A stretch of 64,000 nt of DNA from Alloprevotella sp. (GTDB lineage: Bacteria > Bacteroidota > Bacteroidia > Bacteroidales > Bacteroidaceae), in assembly GCA_017471505.1 (NCBI GenBank), contig JAFUTC010000007.1, positions 186,001 to 250,000 of the forward strand, in the 5' to 3' direction. The translations under genes were made by a program, and so were the position numbers. Below are positions 26,730 through 35,170 of this stretch, one piece after another. The notes under the pieces were generated by a model. The model searched no databases and had not been told where the DNA came from. It was given only the letters and a program-made list of their open reading frames with translations. Numbering within the stretch: the stretch's first letter is position 1; each line of letters opens with the position of its first letter.

Positions 26730-28517
26730 ATGATTTTCCACTATCTCAGCAAACCGCTGTTCTATCTGAAAGAACACCATCTCTCGCAGCGCCAGTTCCT
26801 GCTCCTGTTGAGTCTGCTCGTAGGTCTGTTGTCGGCACTTGCCGCATGCTTCATGAAGTGGCTCATACAGTCCATCGAATGGATACTTACCTTCCACTTC
26901 GACCGCACGGAGGGGCAATGGCTCTATCTGATATATCCGTTCATCGGCATTGTGCTGACAATGCTCTTTGTCAAATATGTCGTACACGACGATATCGGTC
27001 ATGGCATCACGAAGGTGCTGTTCTCCATATCGAGAAAACAAGGCCACCTGCGCAAACACAACTGCTGGTCGAGCATAATCGCCTCCTCGCTGACCATAGG
27101 TTTCGGCGGTTCGGTCGGAGCAGAGTCGCCCATCGTGCTGACTGGTTCGGCCATCGGCTCAAACATGGGTTCTCTGTTCAAATTAGACCACCGTACGCTG
27201 ATGCTACTGATAGGCTGCGGCGCATCTGGGGCCATTGCCGGCATATTCAAGGCGCCCATCGCCGGAGTAGTATTCACGCTCGAAGTGCTAATGATTGACC
27301 TGTCGATGTCGTCGTTGCTCCCGTTGATTGTTGCCTCGCTCACGGCCACCTGCGTAGCCTATGCGCTGACAGGTACCAATGCCATGTTCGACTTCCAGCT
27401 CAACGAGCCCTTTGCCATAGGTCAGATTCCGGCGACGCTTATACTCGGACTGCTTTGCGGCTTCCTGTCGCTCTATTTCACGCGTATAACCCTACGGGTG
27501 GAACGAGCATTCAGCCGGCTGAAATATGGGTGGACGAAAATTGCCATTGGTGGCACGCTGCTGGCCTTGCTCATCTTCCTGTTTCCCCCACTCTATGGTG
27601 AAGGCTATAGCACCATCAACACCGTACTCAATGCCAACAGCGCAGACAACTTCAATGCACTGCTGAACAACTCTATCCTATACAACTCGCCCCAATATCT
27701 GCTTCTGTATATCGCGGCCATTATCCTGCTGAAGGTATTTGCCTCGACAGCCACCAATGCCAGTGGCGGCTGCGGCGGACTTTTCGCCCCGAGCCTCTTC
27801 TTGGGCTGCCTGGGAGGACTGCTGTTCTCGCTCACTTGGAACGACGTGCAGTTCACGAGTACCATGCTTCCGGCCCACCAGTACGCACTTCTGGGCATGG
27901 CGGGTATTATGAGCGGCGTATTCCACGCACCTCTGACCGGCGTGTTCCTTATTGCCGAACTCACAGGTGGCTACGATTTATTCCTGCCATTGATGATTGT
28001 GTCGGCAAGTTCGTACCTGATTATCCACATCTTTGAGCCGCACAGCATCTACGCCATGCGACTGGCACGCCATGGCGACCTGCTGACCCACAACACCGAC
28101 CAGTCGATACTCACACTTATGTCGCTCGACTCCGTCATTGACAAAAGCGCCCCCACCCTTACGCCCGACATGACTCTGGGCAAGATTGTCAGCATCATCT
28201 CAAGCAAGACGCAAGACAACTTTGCCGTGGTGAACGGCGAAGGTATGCTGCTGGGCGTCATCAACCTCCACACAATCCGTCTCTATATCTTCCGCAACGA
28301 ATTATATAACCTCTACACCGCCGACCAACTGATGCAGACGCCGAAGATAATGCTATACACCGACGACAATATGCAAAGCGTCATGGACAAATTCCAGGAA
28401 AACGATGCAGAAGTGCTGCCGGTGGTCAAGTCCGACCAAACGTTCGTGGGCTTTATTGCAAAAACTAAAGCCTACAGCATGTATCGGCAACTCGTTATTG
28501 ACTTCTCACAGGAATAA
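26730..28517 (+). CDS. ClC-family chloride channel/transporter with CBS domains
   Basis: A 595-residue membrane protein with the ClC fold (about residues 1-430) and two C-terminal CBS domains (about 455-590). Anion-path motifs are visible: GGSVGAESPIV (the gating Glu of the GxExP motif), GIFKAPIAGVVFTLE, and GGLFAPSLFLG (GxFxP). The residue after FTLE is Val, where the E. coli exchanger ClC-ec1 has its internal proton glutamate, so coupling to protons is uncertain. CBS domains usually sense nucleotides. It lies 23 bp after the TsaC gene and 9 bp before fmt. Confidence 0.9.
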   Translation: MIFHYLSKPLFYLKEHHLSQRQFLLLLSLLVGLLSALAACFMKWLIQSIEWILTFHFDRTEGQWLYLIYPFIGIVLTMLFVKYVVHDDIGHGITKVLFSISRKQGHLRKHNCWSSIIASSLTIGFGGSVGAESPIVLTGSAIGSNMGSLFKLDHRTLMLLIGCGASGAIAGIFKAPIAGVVFTLEVLMIDLSMSSLLPLIVASLTATCVAYALTGTNAMFDFQLNEPFAIGQIPATLILGLLCGFLSLYFTRITLRVERAFSRLKYGWTKIAIGGTLLALLIFLFPPLYGEGYSTINTVLNANSADNFNALLNNSILYNSPQYLLLYIAAIILLKVFASTATNASGGCGGLFAPSLFLGCLGGLLFSLTWNDVQFTSTMLPAHQYALLGMAGIMSGVFHAPLTGVFLIAELTGGYDLFLPLMIVSASSYLIIHIFEPHSIYAMRLARHGDLLTHNTDQSILTLMSLDSVIDKSAPTLTPDMTLGKIVSIISSKTQDNFAVVNGEGMLLGVINLHTIRLYIFRNELYNLYTADQLMQTPKIMLYTDDNMQSVMDKFQENDAEVLPVVKSDQTFVGFIAKTKAYSMYRQLVIDFSQE

Positions 28518-28526
28518 AGCAAACAC

Positions 28527-29498
28527 ATGGATAAGAAAGACCTACGAATTGTTTTCATGGGCACTCCCGACTTCGCCGTCAGGACTCTGGCCCGATTGCT
28601 CGAAGAAAGTTTCAACGTGGTGGGTGTTGTCACCATGCCCGACAAACCTATGGGCCGACATCAGGACCAACTGTCGCAATCGGCCGTGAAAAAATTCGCA
28701 TTGGCCAACGGACTGAATGTACTGCAACCAGAAAAACTCAAGGACGAGGGCTTTCTGGAGCAACTCAAGGCACTTCGCGCCGACCTGCAAATAGTTGTAG
28801 CCTTCCGCATGCTTCCGGAAGCAGTGTGGAATATGCCCAAACTGGGAACGTTTAATCTTCACGCCTCGCTACTGCCGCAGTATCGCGGCGCCGCACCGAT
28901 AAACTGGGCCATAATCAACGGCGAAAAGGAAACGGGAGTAACCACTTTCTTCCTCCAACACGACATCGACACCGGCCGCATAATCCATCAGGAACGCGTG
29001 CCTATCGCCCCCACCGACACGGCCGAGGACGTGCACGACCACCTTATGGAAACCGGTGCAGAACTCGTGGTTCGCACGGTCAACGATATTCTTTCCGACC
29101 AGGTGACCCCCATTCCGCAAGAGCAACTCTATGGCAATGACGCCGAACTCCGTCCGGCACCGAAAATCTTCCACGAAACCTGTCGCATCGATTGGTCGCG
29201 CACGACGGAAGAAGTATATAACTTCGTGAGAGGTCTGTCGCCCTATCCTGCCGCATGGACCGAACTCGTGCAAGGAGAGCAGTCCTGGAACCTGAAACTA
29301 TACAAGACGGAAATGGTTGCTGGAGAACCCGCCGAGAAGCCTGGCTGCGTGATTGCCCGCAATGGGAAAGAAATGATGGTGGCGATGAAAGACGGCTACC
29401 TGCGTATTGCAGAGTTGCAGATAGCTGGCAAGAAAAGAATGAAAGCCGTCGATTTTCTCAACGGCTTTCGGAATTGCGACAAACTCATTGTGCGCTAA
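28527..29498 (+). CDS. fmt: methionyl-tRNA formyltransferase
   Basis: Formylates initiator Met-tRNA using 10-formyl-tetrahydrofolate. The 323-residue protein has the N-terminal formyltransferase fold with FMGTPDFAV, the catalytic [20 protein letters not shown] (Asn, His), and the conserved DTGRII segment. The C-terminal OB-like domain ends at [12 protein letters not shown]. The partner deformylase gene lies at 23363. The last 4 bp overlap the convergent pyrF. Confidence 0.95.
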   Translation: MDKKDLRIVFMGTPDFAVRTLARLLEESFNVVGVVTMPDKPMGRHQDQLSQSAVKKFALANGLNVLQPEKLKDEGFLEQLKALRADLQIVVAFRMLPEAVWNMPKLGTFNLHASLLPQYRGAAPINWAIINGEKETGVTTFFLQHDIDTGRIIHQERVPIAPTDTAEDVHDHLMETGAELVVRTVNDILSDQVTPIPQEQLYGNDAELRPAPKIFHETCRIDWSRTTEEVYNFVRGLSPYPAAWTELVQGEQSWNLKLYKTEMVAGEPAEKPGCVIARNGKEMMVAMKDGYLRIAELQIAGKKRMKAVDFLNGFRNCDKLIVR

Positions 29499-30319
29499 AT
29501 CGATTCCAATAGAGTGGCCATCTGCTGCTGCAGGCAGCGGGCCTCTTCCATAGCCTTTTCTGCAAAGGCCTCGGTGTGATCAGCATAGATAATACTGCGC
29601 GACGCATTTACCAACAGGTCGCAGTCGGATGTCATACCATATCGGCACACTTCCTCAAGACTACCGCCCTGCGCGCCAACGCCTGGCACCAGAAGAAAAC
29701 TGTTGGGAACCACTTTCCTAATGCGCTCGAACATTTTGCCTTGGGTAGCTCCCACGACATACATTAGTCGGTCCTCGTTGCCCCATTCTTTGCTCTTGCG
29801 CAATACTTCCTCAAACAAGCATGTGCCTGCTTCGGTCTGAAGCAACTGGAAATCGGCGGAGCCGGCATTACTGGTCAGCGCCAAAAGTATAACCCATTTT
29901 CCCTCGCAATTAAGAAACGGAGTGACACTGTCCGTTCCCATGTACGGCGCCACGGTAATTGCATCGAAATCCAATTGTTCCAGCAGTGCATGCGCGTACA
30001 TCTTGCTCGTGTTTCCTATATCGCCTCGCTTGGCATCTGCGATAAGGAAATGCGACGGATAGTTCTGCCGCAAATACGCCAGGGTCTTTTCGAGCGCAGC
30101 CCAGCCTTGCAGGCCAAAACACTCATAGAACGCCAAATTCGGCTTATAGGCTACGCAGAAAGGCGCGGTGGCATCGATGATGGCCTTATTGAACGCAAAG
30201 ATAGGTTCGTCGGAACTATCGAGCAAGTGGCTCGGAATTTTCCGAAGGTCTGTGTCGAGGCCGACGCAGAGGAAACTTTTGCGCTCCTTTATTATGCGAA
30301 TGAGTTCTTTTCTGGTCAT
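29495..30319 (-). CDS. pyrF: orotidine-5'-phosphate decarboxylase (type 2)
   Basis: Final step of UMP synthesis. The 274-residue protein belongs to the longer type 2 PyrF group, with [13 protein letters not shown] at the N-terminus, and the catalytic [11 protein letters not shown] segment. [15 protein letters not shown] binds the phosphate. Its ATG overlaps the stop of the upstream small membrane protein (ATGA), suggesting coupled translation. It is the last gene of a minus-strand run including purM and prfA. Confidence 0.94.
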   Translation of the reverse strand: MTRKELIRIIKERKSFLCVGLDTDLRKIPSHLLDSSDEPIFAFNKAIIDATAPFCVAYKPNLAFYECFGLQGWAALEKTLAYLRQNYPSHFLIADAKRGDIGNTSKMYAHALLEQLDFDAITVAPYMGTDSVTPFLNCEGKWVILLALTSNAGSADFQLLQTEAGTCLFEEVLRKSKEWGNEDRLMYVVGATQGKMFERIRKVVPNSFLLVPGVGAQGGSLEEVCRYGMTSDCDLLVNASRSIIYADHTEAFAEKAMEEARCLQQQMATLLESI

Positions 30320-30552
30320 TTCTTTATCTTTCCTATCATTCCAAGGACTCCTGCAATTATGCCGTGAAGCAACAGCAATATAATTGCCTGAATACCAATG
30401 AACCTTATAACGCCGTGCCCTAATTCAAACCAATCTAACACGTAGCATGTCAAAATACCGGATATGAATACGGTAAACAAACTCGGCCAGTCTTTCTTAA
30501 ACGACTGTTTAATGCCACTCCAAGTCCATTGTTCTTTAATTTCTTTCCACAT
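30316..30552 (-). CDS. small two-helix membrane protein, unknown function
   Basis: A 78-residue protein. An amphipathic, basic N-terminus ([20 protein letters not shown]) precedes two hydrophobic segments (about 24-42 and 49-72), ending in KIKK. I do not recognise a named family. It begins 22 bp after the prfA stop, and its stop overlaps the pyrF start, so its place in the operon argues that it is a real gene. The position says nothing clear about its job. Confidence 0.65.
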   Translation of the reverse strand: MWKEIKEQWTWSGIKQSFKKDWPSLFTVFISGILTCYVLDWFELGHGVIRFIGIQAIILLLLHGIIAGVLGMIGKIKK

Positions 30553-30574
30553 TTTGTTGATAGATCATTATGTT

Positions 30575-31678
30575 TCACAATTCTGCCTCTTTGAGACGCT
30601 CGGCATTCTCAGCCACAATCAAGTGGTCGATACAGTCCTGAATTTCTCCGTCCATGAAAGCAGCCAGGTTGTATATGGTATAATTTATTCGGTGGTCCGT
30701 AATGCGCCCTTGGGGGAAGTTGTAGGTGCGAATCTTAGCACTTCTGTCGCCAGTTGATACGAGCGATTTTCTACGACTGGCTATATCGTCGACATACTTT
30801 TGATGTTCGCGGTCGTAGATAAAGGTTCTGAGTCGGGCCAACGCACGTTCTTTGTTTTTAGGTTGGTCGCGTGTCTCGGTACATTCGATTAAGATTTCCT
30901 CAACCTCGCCGGTGTTCGGATTTTTCCAAGGATAGCGAAGGCGAACACCGCTCTCCACCTTGTTTACATTCTGCCCGCCGGCTCCGCTACTACGGAATGT
31001 GTCCCACTTAATCTCGCCTTCGTGGATTTCCACGTCGAATGCTTCGGCTTCAGGCAGAACGGCAACGGTTGCTGCCGAAGTATGGACGCGTCCCTGCGTC
31101 TCGGTGGCCGGGACTCGCTGTACTCGGTGGACGCCGCTCTCATATTTCAGCGTGCCATATACGTCGATTCCGGTAACGGAGCATACAACCTCCTTGTATC
31201 CCCCTACGGCGCCTTCACTCATCGAAGATACCTCGAACTTCCAGCCTTTTTTCTCGCAATACTTCGCATACATCCGAAACAAATCTCCGGCAAACAAGGC
31301 CGCTTCATCACCGCCCGTGCCTGCACGAATTTCCAAGATAGCGTTCTTAGCGTCCTCCGGATCCTTTGGTACGAGCATCAGTTTGATTTTCTCTTCCATT
31401 TCCGGAATCTGCGCCTCGGATGCGGCCACTTCTTCGCGGGCCATCTCCTTTAGTTCGGGGTCTGTTTCGTTCAGCAGTATGTTTTTGCTCTCCTCATAGT
31501 TCGACAGCAGGTTGCCATACTCTTTCCGGGCTGCCATAAGGTCTTCCAGTTCCTTATATTCGCGAGTCAGGCGAACATAACGTTCCTGGTTGGCAATTAC
31601 TGCCGGGTCGGTAATCAACGTGCTTACTTCCTCAAAGCGACCCAGTAGGGAGTCGAGTTTTTCTAATAGTGTATTCAT
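30575..31678 (-). CDS. prfA: peptide chain release factor 1
   Basis: Recognises UAA and UAG and triggers peptide release. The 367-residue protein has the GGQ motif in RSSGAGGQNVNKVESGV and the tripeptide-anticodon region near EVEEILIECTETRDQ and the preceding domain. Motifs for RF1 rather than RF2 include the absence of an in-frame +1 frameshift site and HRVQRVPATETQGRVHTSAATVAVLPE. It lies 5 bp after the repeat-protein gene in the purM-pyrF run. Confidence 0.94.
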   Translation of the reverse strand: MNTLLEKLDSLLGRFEEVSTLITDPAVIANQERYVRLTREYKELEDLMAARKEYGNLLSNYEESKNILLNETDPELKEMAREEVAASEAQIPEMEEKIKLMLVPKDPEDAKNAILEIRAGTGGDEAALFAGDLFRMYAKYCEKKGWKFEVSSMSEGAVGGYKEVVCSVTGIDVYGTLKYESGVHRVQRVPATETQGRVHTSAATVAVLPEAEAFDVEIHEGEIKWDTFRSSGAGGQNVNKVESGVRLRYPWKNPNTGEVEEILIECTETRDQPKNKERALARLRTFIYDREHQKYVDDIASRRKSLVSTGDRSAKIRTYNFPQGRITDHRINYTIYNLAAFMDGEIQDCIDHLIVAENAERLKEAEL

Positions 31679-31683
31679 TGTGC

Positions 31684-32148
31684 TTATAAGATTGCCGCGC
31701 CAAACAGCACGACTACGGGAATAACGGAATCGGTTGTATAGAGAATGTTGCCCACATAGGTGGAGTTTCCCTTATAGATATACTTGCCGTCATAAGTGGC
31801 GATGATGTTACCCACATAGGTTGAATTGCCGCGATAGGCATATTCACCGTCAAACGTGAGCAAGATGTCTCCCACATAAGTCGAATTGCCGCGATAGATA
31901 TGCCGGCCATCGTAGGTGGCTATGATGTTGCCCGAATAGGTAGAGTTGCCTTTGTACAGGTACTTTCCGTCGAACGTATAGACCACGTTGTCCGAATAGG
32001 TTGAATTACCGCGATAGAGATTACGACCGTCGTAGGTGTAGATAACATTGCCTATATAGGTCGAGTTGCCCTTGTAGATGTGTGCCTCATACTGCCCCAT
32101 CATGGTCAGAGGCAGAAGAAACAGCACAGCCGTGAGCATTCTTTTCAT
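31684..32148 (-). CDS. secreted protein of six 20-residue YxGNSTY repeats
   Basis: A 154-residue protein. I start it at 32148, where a signal peptide (KRMLTAVLFLLPLTMMGQ) begins. The mature part is six tandem 20-residue repeats, each of the pattern IYRGNSTYVGNIIATYDGKY, ending in a short hydrophobic tail (VVVLFGAAIL). The aromatic, Gly and Asp spacing suggests paired beta-strands closing into a ring or solenoid, reminiscent of beta-flower-like repeat proteins; this is inference. It is packed between purM (4 bp) and prfA (5 bp). Its function is unknown. Confidence 0.75.
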   Translation of the reverse strand: MKRMLTAVLFLLPLTMMGQYEAHIYKGNSTYIGNVIYTYDGRNLYRGNSTYSDNVVYTFDGKYLYKGNSTYSGNIIATYDGRHIYRGNSTYVGDILLTFDGEYAYRGNSTYVGNIIATYDGKYIYKGNSTYVGNILYTTDSVIPVVVLFGAAIL

Positions 32149-32152
32149 GGCA

Positions 32153-33319
32153 TTAGTAGTTGAACTCACCGAACTCACTTTTTATCGTAAGACTGCGCTC
32201 GCCTTTCTCCACGCGACCCACTATGCGGGCATCAATGTTATAGGAGGCGGCAATGTCTATGACATTTTGGGCATCAGCCTCGTCGAGATAGACTTCCATC
32301 CTATGCCCCATGTTGAACACCTTATACATCTCACTCCAGTCCGTATGGCTTTCTTGTTGAATCATACGGAACAGCGGCGGAAGCGGGAACAAGTTGTCCT
32401 TCACAATGTGGCAGTCGTCGCCGACAAAGTGGAGTACCTTGGTTTGTGCGCCGCCTGTGCAATGCACCATACCGTGAATGCGCGGACGCATATCGGCCAG
32501 CATCGTCCGAACCACCGGCGCATAGGTCCGCGTAGGACTCAGCACGATTTGTCCGGCATTGACGGGAGCGTCATTCAGTTGCTGGAGCAGTTCGTAATGT
32601 CCGCTGTAAACAAGTTCGGCCGGAATCTTGGAGTCATAACTCTCCGGGTATTTCTCAGCCAGATAGCGGGCAAACACATCGTGGCGTGCACTGGTCAGGC
32701 CGTTCGAGCCCATTCCGCCATTATAGCGCGACTCGTAGGATGCCTGCCCGAACGAGGCAAGTCCGACAATCACGTCGCCCGGACGGATGCGGCTGTTGTC
32801 GATAACCTCGTCGCGTCGCATTCGGCAGGTGACGGTGGTGTCCACCACGATGGTGCGCACGAGGTCGCCTATGTCGGCTGTCTCGCCGCCCGTGGCGTAG
32901 ATGCCTATGCCCATGCCGCGAAGTTCTTCCAGTAGTTCATCGGTGCCGTTGATTATGGCACTGATCACTTCGCCAGGCACCAGCAATTTGTTTCTGCCGA
33001 TGGTTGAAGAAACCAGAATATTGTCCACGGCACCTACACACAGCAAGTCGTCGAGGTTCATAATGAGCGAGTCCTGGGCGATGCCTTTCCATACGGATAG
33101 GTCACCCGTCTCGCGCCAGTACATATAGGCAAGGCTCGATTTCGTACCTGCCCCGTCGGCATGCATAATGTTACAATAGGCAGGGTCGCCGCCAAGGATG
33201 TCGGGGATAATCTTGCAGAACGCTTTGGGGAACAAACCTTTGTCCACATGCTTGATGGCATTGTGAACGTCCTCCTTCAGCGCCGACACCCCACGATTGA
33301 GATAGCGTTGGCTTGTCAC
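32153..33319 (-). CDS. purM: phosphoribosylformylglycinamidine cyclo-ligase (AIR synthase)
   Basis: Closes the imidazole ring in purine synthesis, giving aminoimidazole ribotide with ATP. The 388-residue protein is slightly longer than E. coli PurM (345) and belongs to the divergent Bacteroidota branch. It carries the PurM/AIRS fold motifs HADGAGTKSSLAY (ATP site), GIGIYATGGETADIGD, and PGDVIVGLASFGQASYES. It lies between lemA (18 bp) and the repeat-protein gene. Another purine gene, the AICAR transformylase, is at 49941. Confidence 0.9.
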   Translation of the reverse strand: MTSQRYLNRGVSALKEDVHNAIKHVDKGLFPKAFCKIIPDILGGDPAYCNIMHADGAGTKSSLAYMYWRETGDLSVWKGIAQDSLIMNLDDLLCVGAVDNILVSSTIGRNKLLVPGEVISAIINGTDELLEELRGMGIGIYATGGETADIGDLVRTIVVDTTVTCRMRRDEVIDNSRIRPGDVIVGLASFGQASYESRYNGGMGSNGLTSARHDVFARYLAEKYPESYDSKIPAELVYSGHYELLQQLNDAPVNAGQIVLSPTRTYAPVVRTMLADMRPRIHGMVHCTGGAQTKVLHFVGDDCHIVKDNLFPLPPLFRMIQQESHTDWSEMYKVFNMGHRMEVYLDEADAQNVIDIAASYNIDARIVGRVEKGERSLTIKSEFGEFNY

Positions 33320-33337
33320 GATGGTGAATTCTATAGT

Positions 33338-33940
33338 TTAGTCGAAGCTGACCTGAGGTGCTTCTTGAGCAGCGGCCGTGGCTTCGAATTTGTCTTTCTT
33401 TGCAAAATTGCAGATGGAGGCTACAATGTTCTTGGGAAAGGTGCGAATGTTCACGTTGTAGTCTTGCACGGCCTTGTTGTAAAGGCTACGGCTCTCGTTG
33501 ATGCGGTTCTCCGTGCCTTCCAGCTGGGCCTGCAGTTCCAGGAAATTCTGGTTTGCCTTCAGTTCAGGATAGTTTTCCGAGATGGCAATGAGGCGTCCGA
33601 GCGCTTGAGTGAGTTCGCCCTGTGCTTCCTGATACTTCTGCAGGTCTTCGGCCGTCATGTTCGTCGGGTCGACCTTGATTTCAGTTGCCTTGGCTCTTGC
33701 CTCGACCACTTTCTCAAAGGTTTCCTGCTCGTGCTTTGCGTAACCCTTCACCGTGTTTACCAGGTTCGGGATTAGGTCGGCACGGCGCTGATATTGCGTC
33801 TGCACGTTGGCCCATGCGGTAGAGACGTTCTCTTCCTGACTTACGAAACCATTGCGTACGCCTACACCCCAGAAGAATGCAATAAGGGCTACGCCGATAA
33901 GGGCTAATAGTACGAGTGTACCTGTTGCTAATTTTTTCAT
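33338..33940 (-). CDS. LemA-family protein
   Basis: A 200-residue protein with one N-terminal membrane anchor (about 7-26) and an extracytoplasmic helical bundle. The family core is visible: VSTAWANVQTQYQRRADLIPNLVNTVKGYAKHE and the later ALGRLIAISENYPELKANQNF. The function of LemA proteins is not established. They commonly sit next to TPM-domain proteins, as here (34 bp upstream), so the two probably act together at the envelope. Confidence 0.9.
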   Translation of the reverse strand: MKKLATGTLVLLALIGVALIAFFWGVGVRNGFVSQEENVSTAWANVQTQYQRRADLIPNLVNTVKGYAKHEQETFEKVVEARAKATEIKVDPTNMTAEDLQKYQEAQGELTQALGRLIAISENYPELKANQNFLELQAQLEGTENRINESRSLYNKAVQDYNVNIRTFPKNIVASICNFAKKDKFEATAAAQEAPQVSFD

Positions 33941-33974
33941 AGTTGCTTATTGTTTGAATTGTGAGTATTATCGG

Positions 33975-34895
33975 TCAGAAATGTCCGCCGGCACCACCGC
34001 CGCCGAACGAGCCTCCGCCAAACGAGCCGCCACTAAATCCGCCACCGCCGAAGTTTCCTCCGGAGCCGAAGATTATGGGAACGCCCGAACGGCCCATGGC
34101 ATTGCCGCGACCTGCAGGCGGGTCGTCGTAGGTGTCTTCTTCGTGCCCGCAAGAAGAACAGCGCCAATGGCGATGAAGTTTCATCTTTCCGTTCACGCGA
34201 ACGACTTCCTCCTTGCGGAGTATGAGTTTTCGTTTGCCACATTTGGGGCATTTATGCACAAGACTCAGATAGATGCTGGAAACACAGATGGCCAGCGTAA
34301 ATAGCATGATTAGCAACGCCATGACTGCCCCGGCCGTGTCGTCCTCATTATTCGGCTCGGGAATCAGCGACTCGTCGCCTTCGATATATTTGGCCAGTGC
34401 CGACACGCCATTACCGATTGCATCGTCCCATTTGCCCTCTTTCATGCTGGGAACCATCAACTGCATCTCTACCCTTTTGCATATCGCATCGGGCAAGGTT
34501 CCCTCGAGTCCATTTCCGGTGTGTATGAAGTAAGCACGGTCGTCCGTGGCAAGAACCACAATCAGTCCGCTGCGCTGACTCTTCGACCCGACGCCATACT
34601 TATTGCCCAGGTCCACGCCAAAGCGATAGGCATCGCCGCCCTCAATCTGCCGGACGGCAACTACCACCGTCTGCACGCCACGCCGTTGCTCCAAGTCCAT
34701 CAGCAAGGCATCGAGCGAATCGACAACCTCCTGCGAGAGCACACCATCGGGATTGCAGACGTAGCGACGCGCATCCTGCAAGTGGACCATAGGTAGATTG
34801 TCAATCGTCCATACAGTGGCGTTTCCCATCCCAAGGCCGAGCATCCACAGCAAAAGGATGCACGCACCGCGTAATATTCTCAAAAAATGAGCCAT
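33975..34895 (-). CDS. TPM-domain membrane protein with zinc ribbon and glycine-rich tail
   Basis: A 306-residue protein; I prefer the ATG at 34895, directly before a signal peptide (FLRILRGACILLLWMLGLG). The TPM domain (about 35-165) is followed by a membrane helix (about 190-212). A zinc-ribbon-like segment follows, with CPKCG and CSSCG pairs, then a tail of Gly, Ser and Phe repeats. Proteins of this layout (YgcG/BA42482-like) accompany LemA, and a related domain has phosphatase activity in plants. It heads the operon running to pyrF. Confidence 0.85.
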   Translation of the reverse strand: MAHFLRILRGACILLLWMLGLGMGNATVWTIDNLPMVHLQDARRYVCNPDGVLSQEVVDSLDALLMDLEQRRGVQTVVVAVRQIEGGDAYRFGVDLGNKYGVGSKSQRSGLIVVLATDDRAYFIHTGNGLEGTLPDAICKRVEMQLMVPSMKEGKWDDAIGNGVSALAKYIEGDESLIPEPNNEDDTAGAVMALLIMLFTLAICVSSIYLSLVHKCPKCGKRKLILRKEEVVRVNGKMKLHRHWRCSSCGHEEDTYDDPPAGRGNAMGRSGVPIIFGSGGNFGGGGFSGGSFGGGSFGGGGAGGHF

Positions 34896-34930
34896 AGGCA
34901 AACCGGTTGGCAAAACCATACAATAATAGG

Positions 34931-34938
34931 CAAAGATA
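34931..34938 (-). promoter_or_regulatory. -7 element for the TPM-lemA-purM-prfA-pyrF run
   Basis: TATCTTTG on the minus strand matches TAnnTTTG exactly, 35 bp before the ATG at 34895. No convincing -33 element. Confidence 0.55.
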
Positions 34939-35016
34939 CGCATTTTCGCAAAACTTCCCATACATTCCGCCAAGAAACAAGCGCGACACTTTCATTTTTA
35001 CGCGTCGCAACATTGC

Positions 35017-35115
35017 ACGGCATAATCCGATTTTCCATTTCAAGGCTTGGAATGGACGTTTCAGGGCTTGGAATGCGCGTTTCAGGGCTTGAAATGAAAC
35101 CACCCATAGGGCTGC
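35017..35115. repeat. 99-bp module of five phased palindromes (AT-GC-GC-GC-AT type)
   Basis: Units at 35017-35031, 35038-35052, 35059-35073, 35080-35094 and 35101-35115; spacers TTTCCA, TGGACG, TGCGCG and TGAAAC. The three GC units match TTYCARRSYYTGRAA. The left outer unit is AT-type (ACGGCATAATCCGAT) and the right one is decayed (CACCCATAGGGCTGC). It lies between the divergent TPM and RsmF-like genes, and its right end falls where the -33 element of the latter would be. Confidence 0.88.
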
Positions 35116-35133
35116 GTATTCATTTCTTTGTGT

Positions 35134-35141
35134 TATCTTCG
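35134..35141 (+). promoter_or_regulatory. -7 element for the RsmF-like gene
   Basis: TATCTTCG, one base off TAnnTTTG, 29 bp before the ATG at 35171. Confidence 0.4.
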
Positions 35142-35170
35142 CTTGCTGAACGCAAACACCACTTTTCCCT

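Noticed and set aside
33975..34080. Glycine-rich repeat at the end of the TPM gene as a separate DNA repeat element
   Set aside because: It is simply the coding sequence of a Gly/Ser/Phe tail, typical for this protein family.
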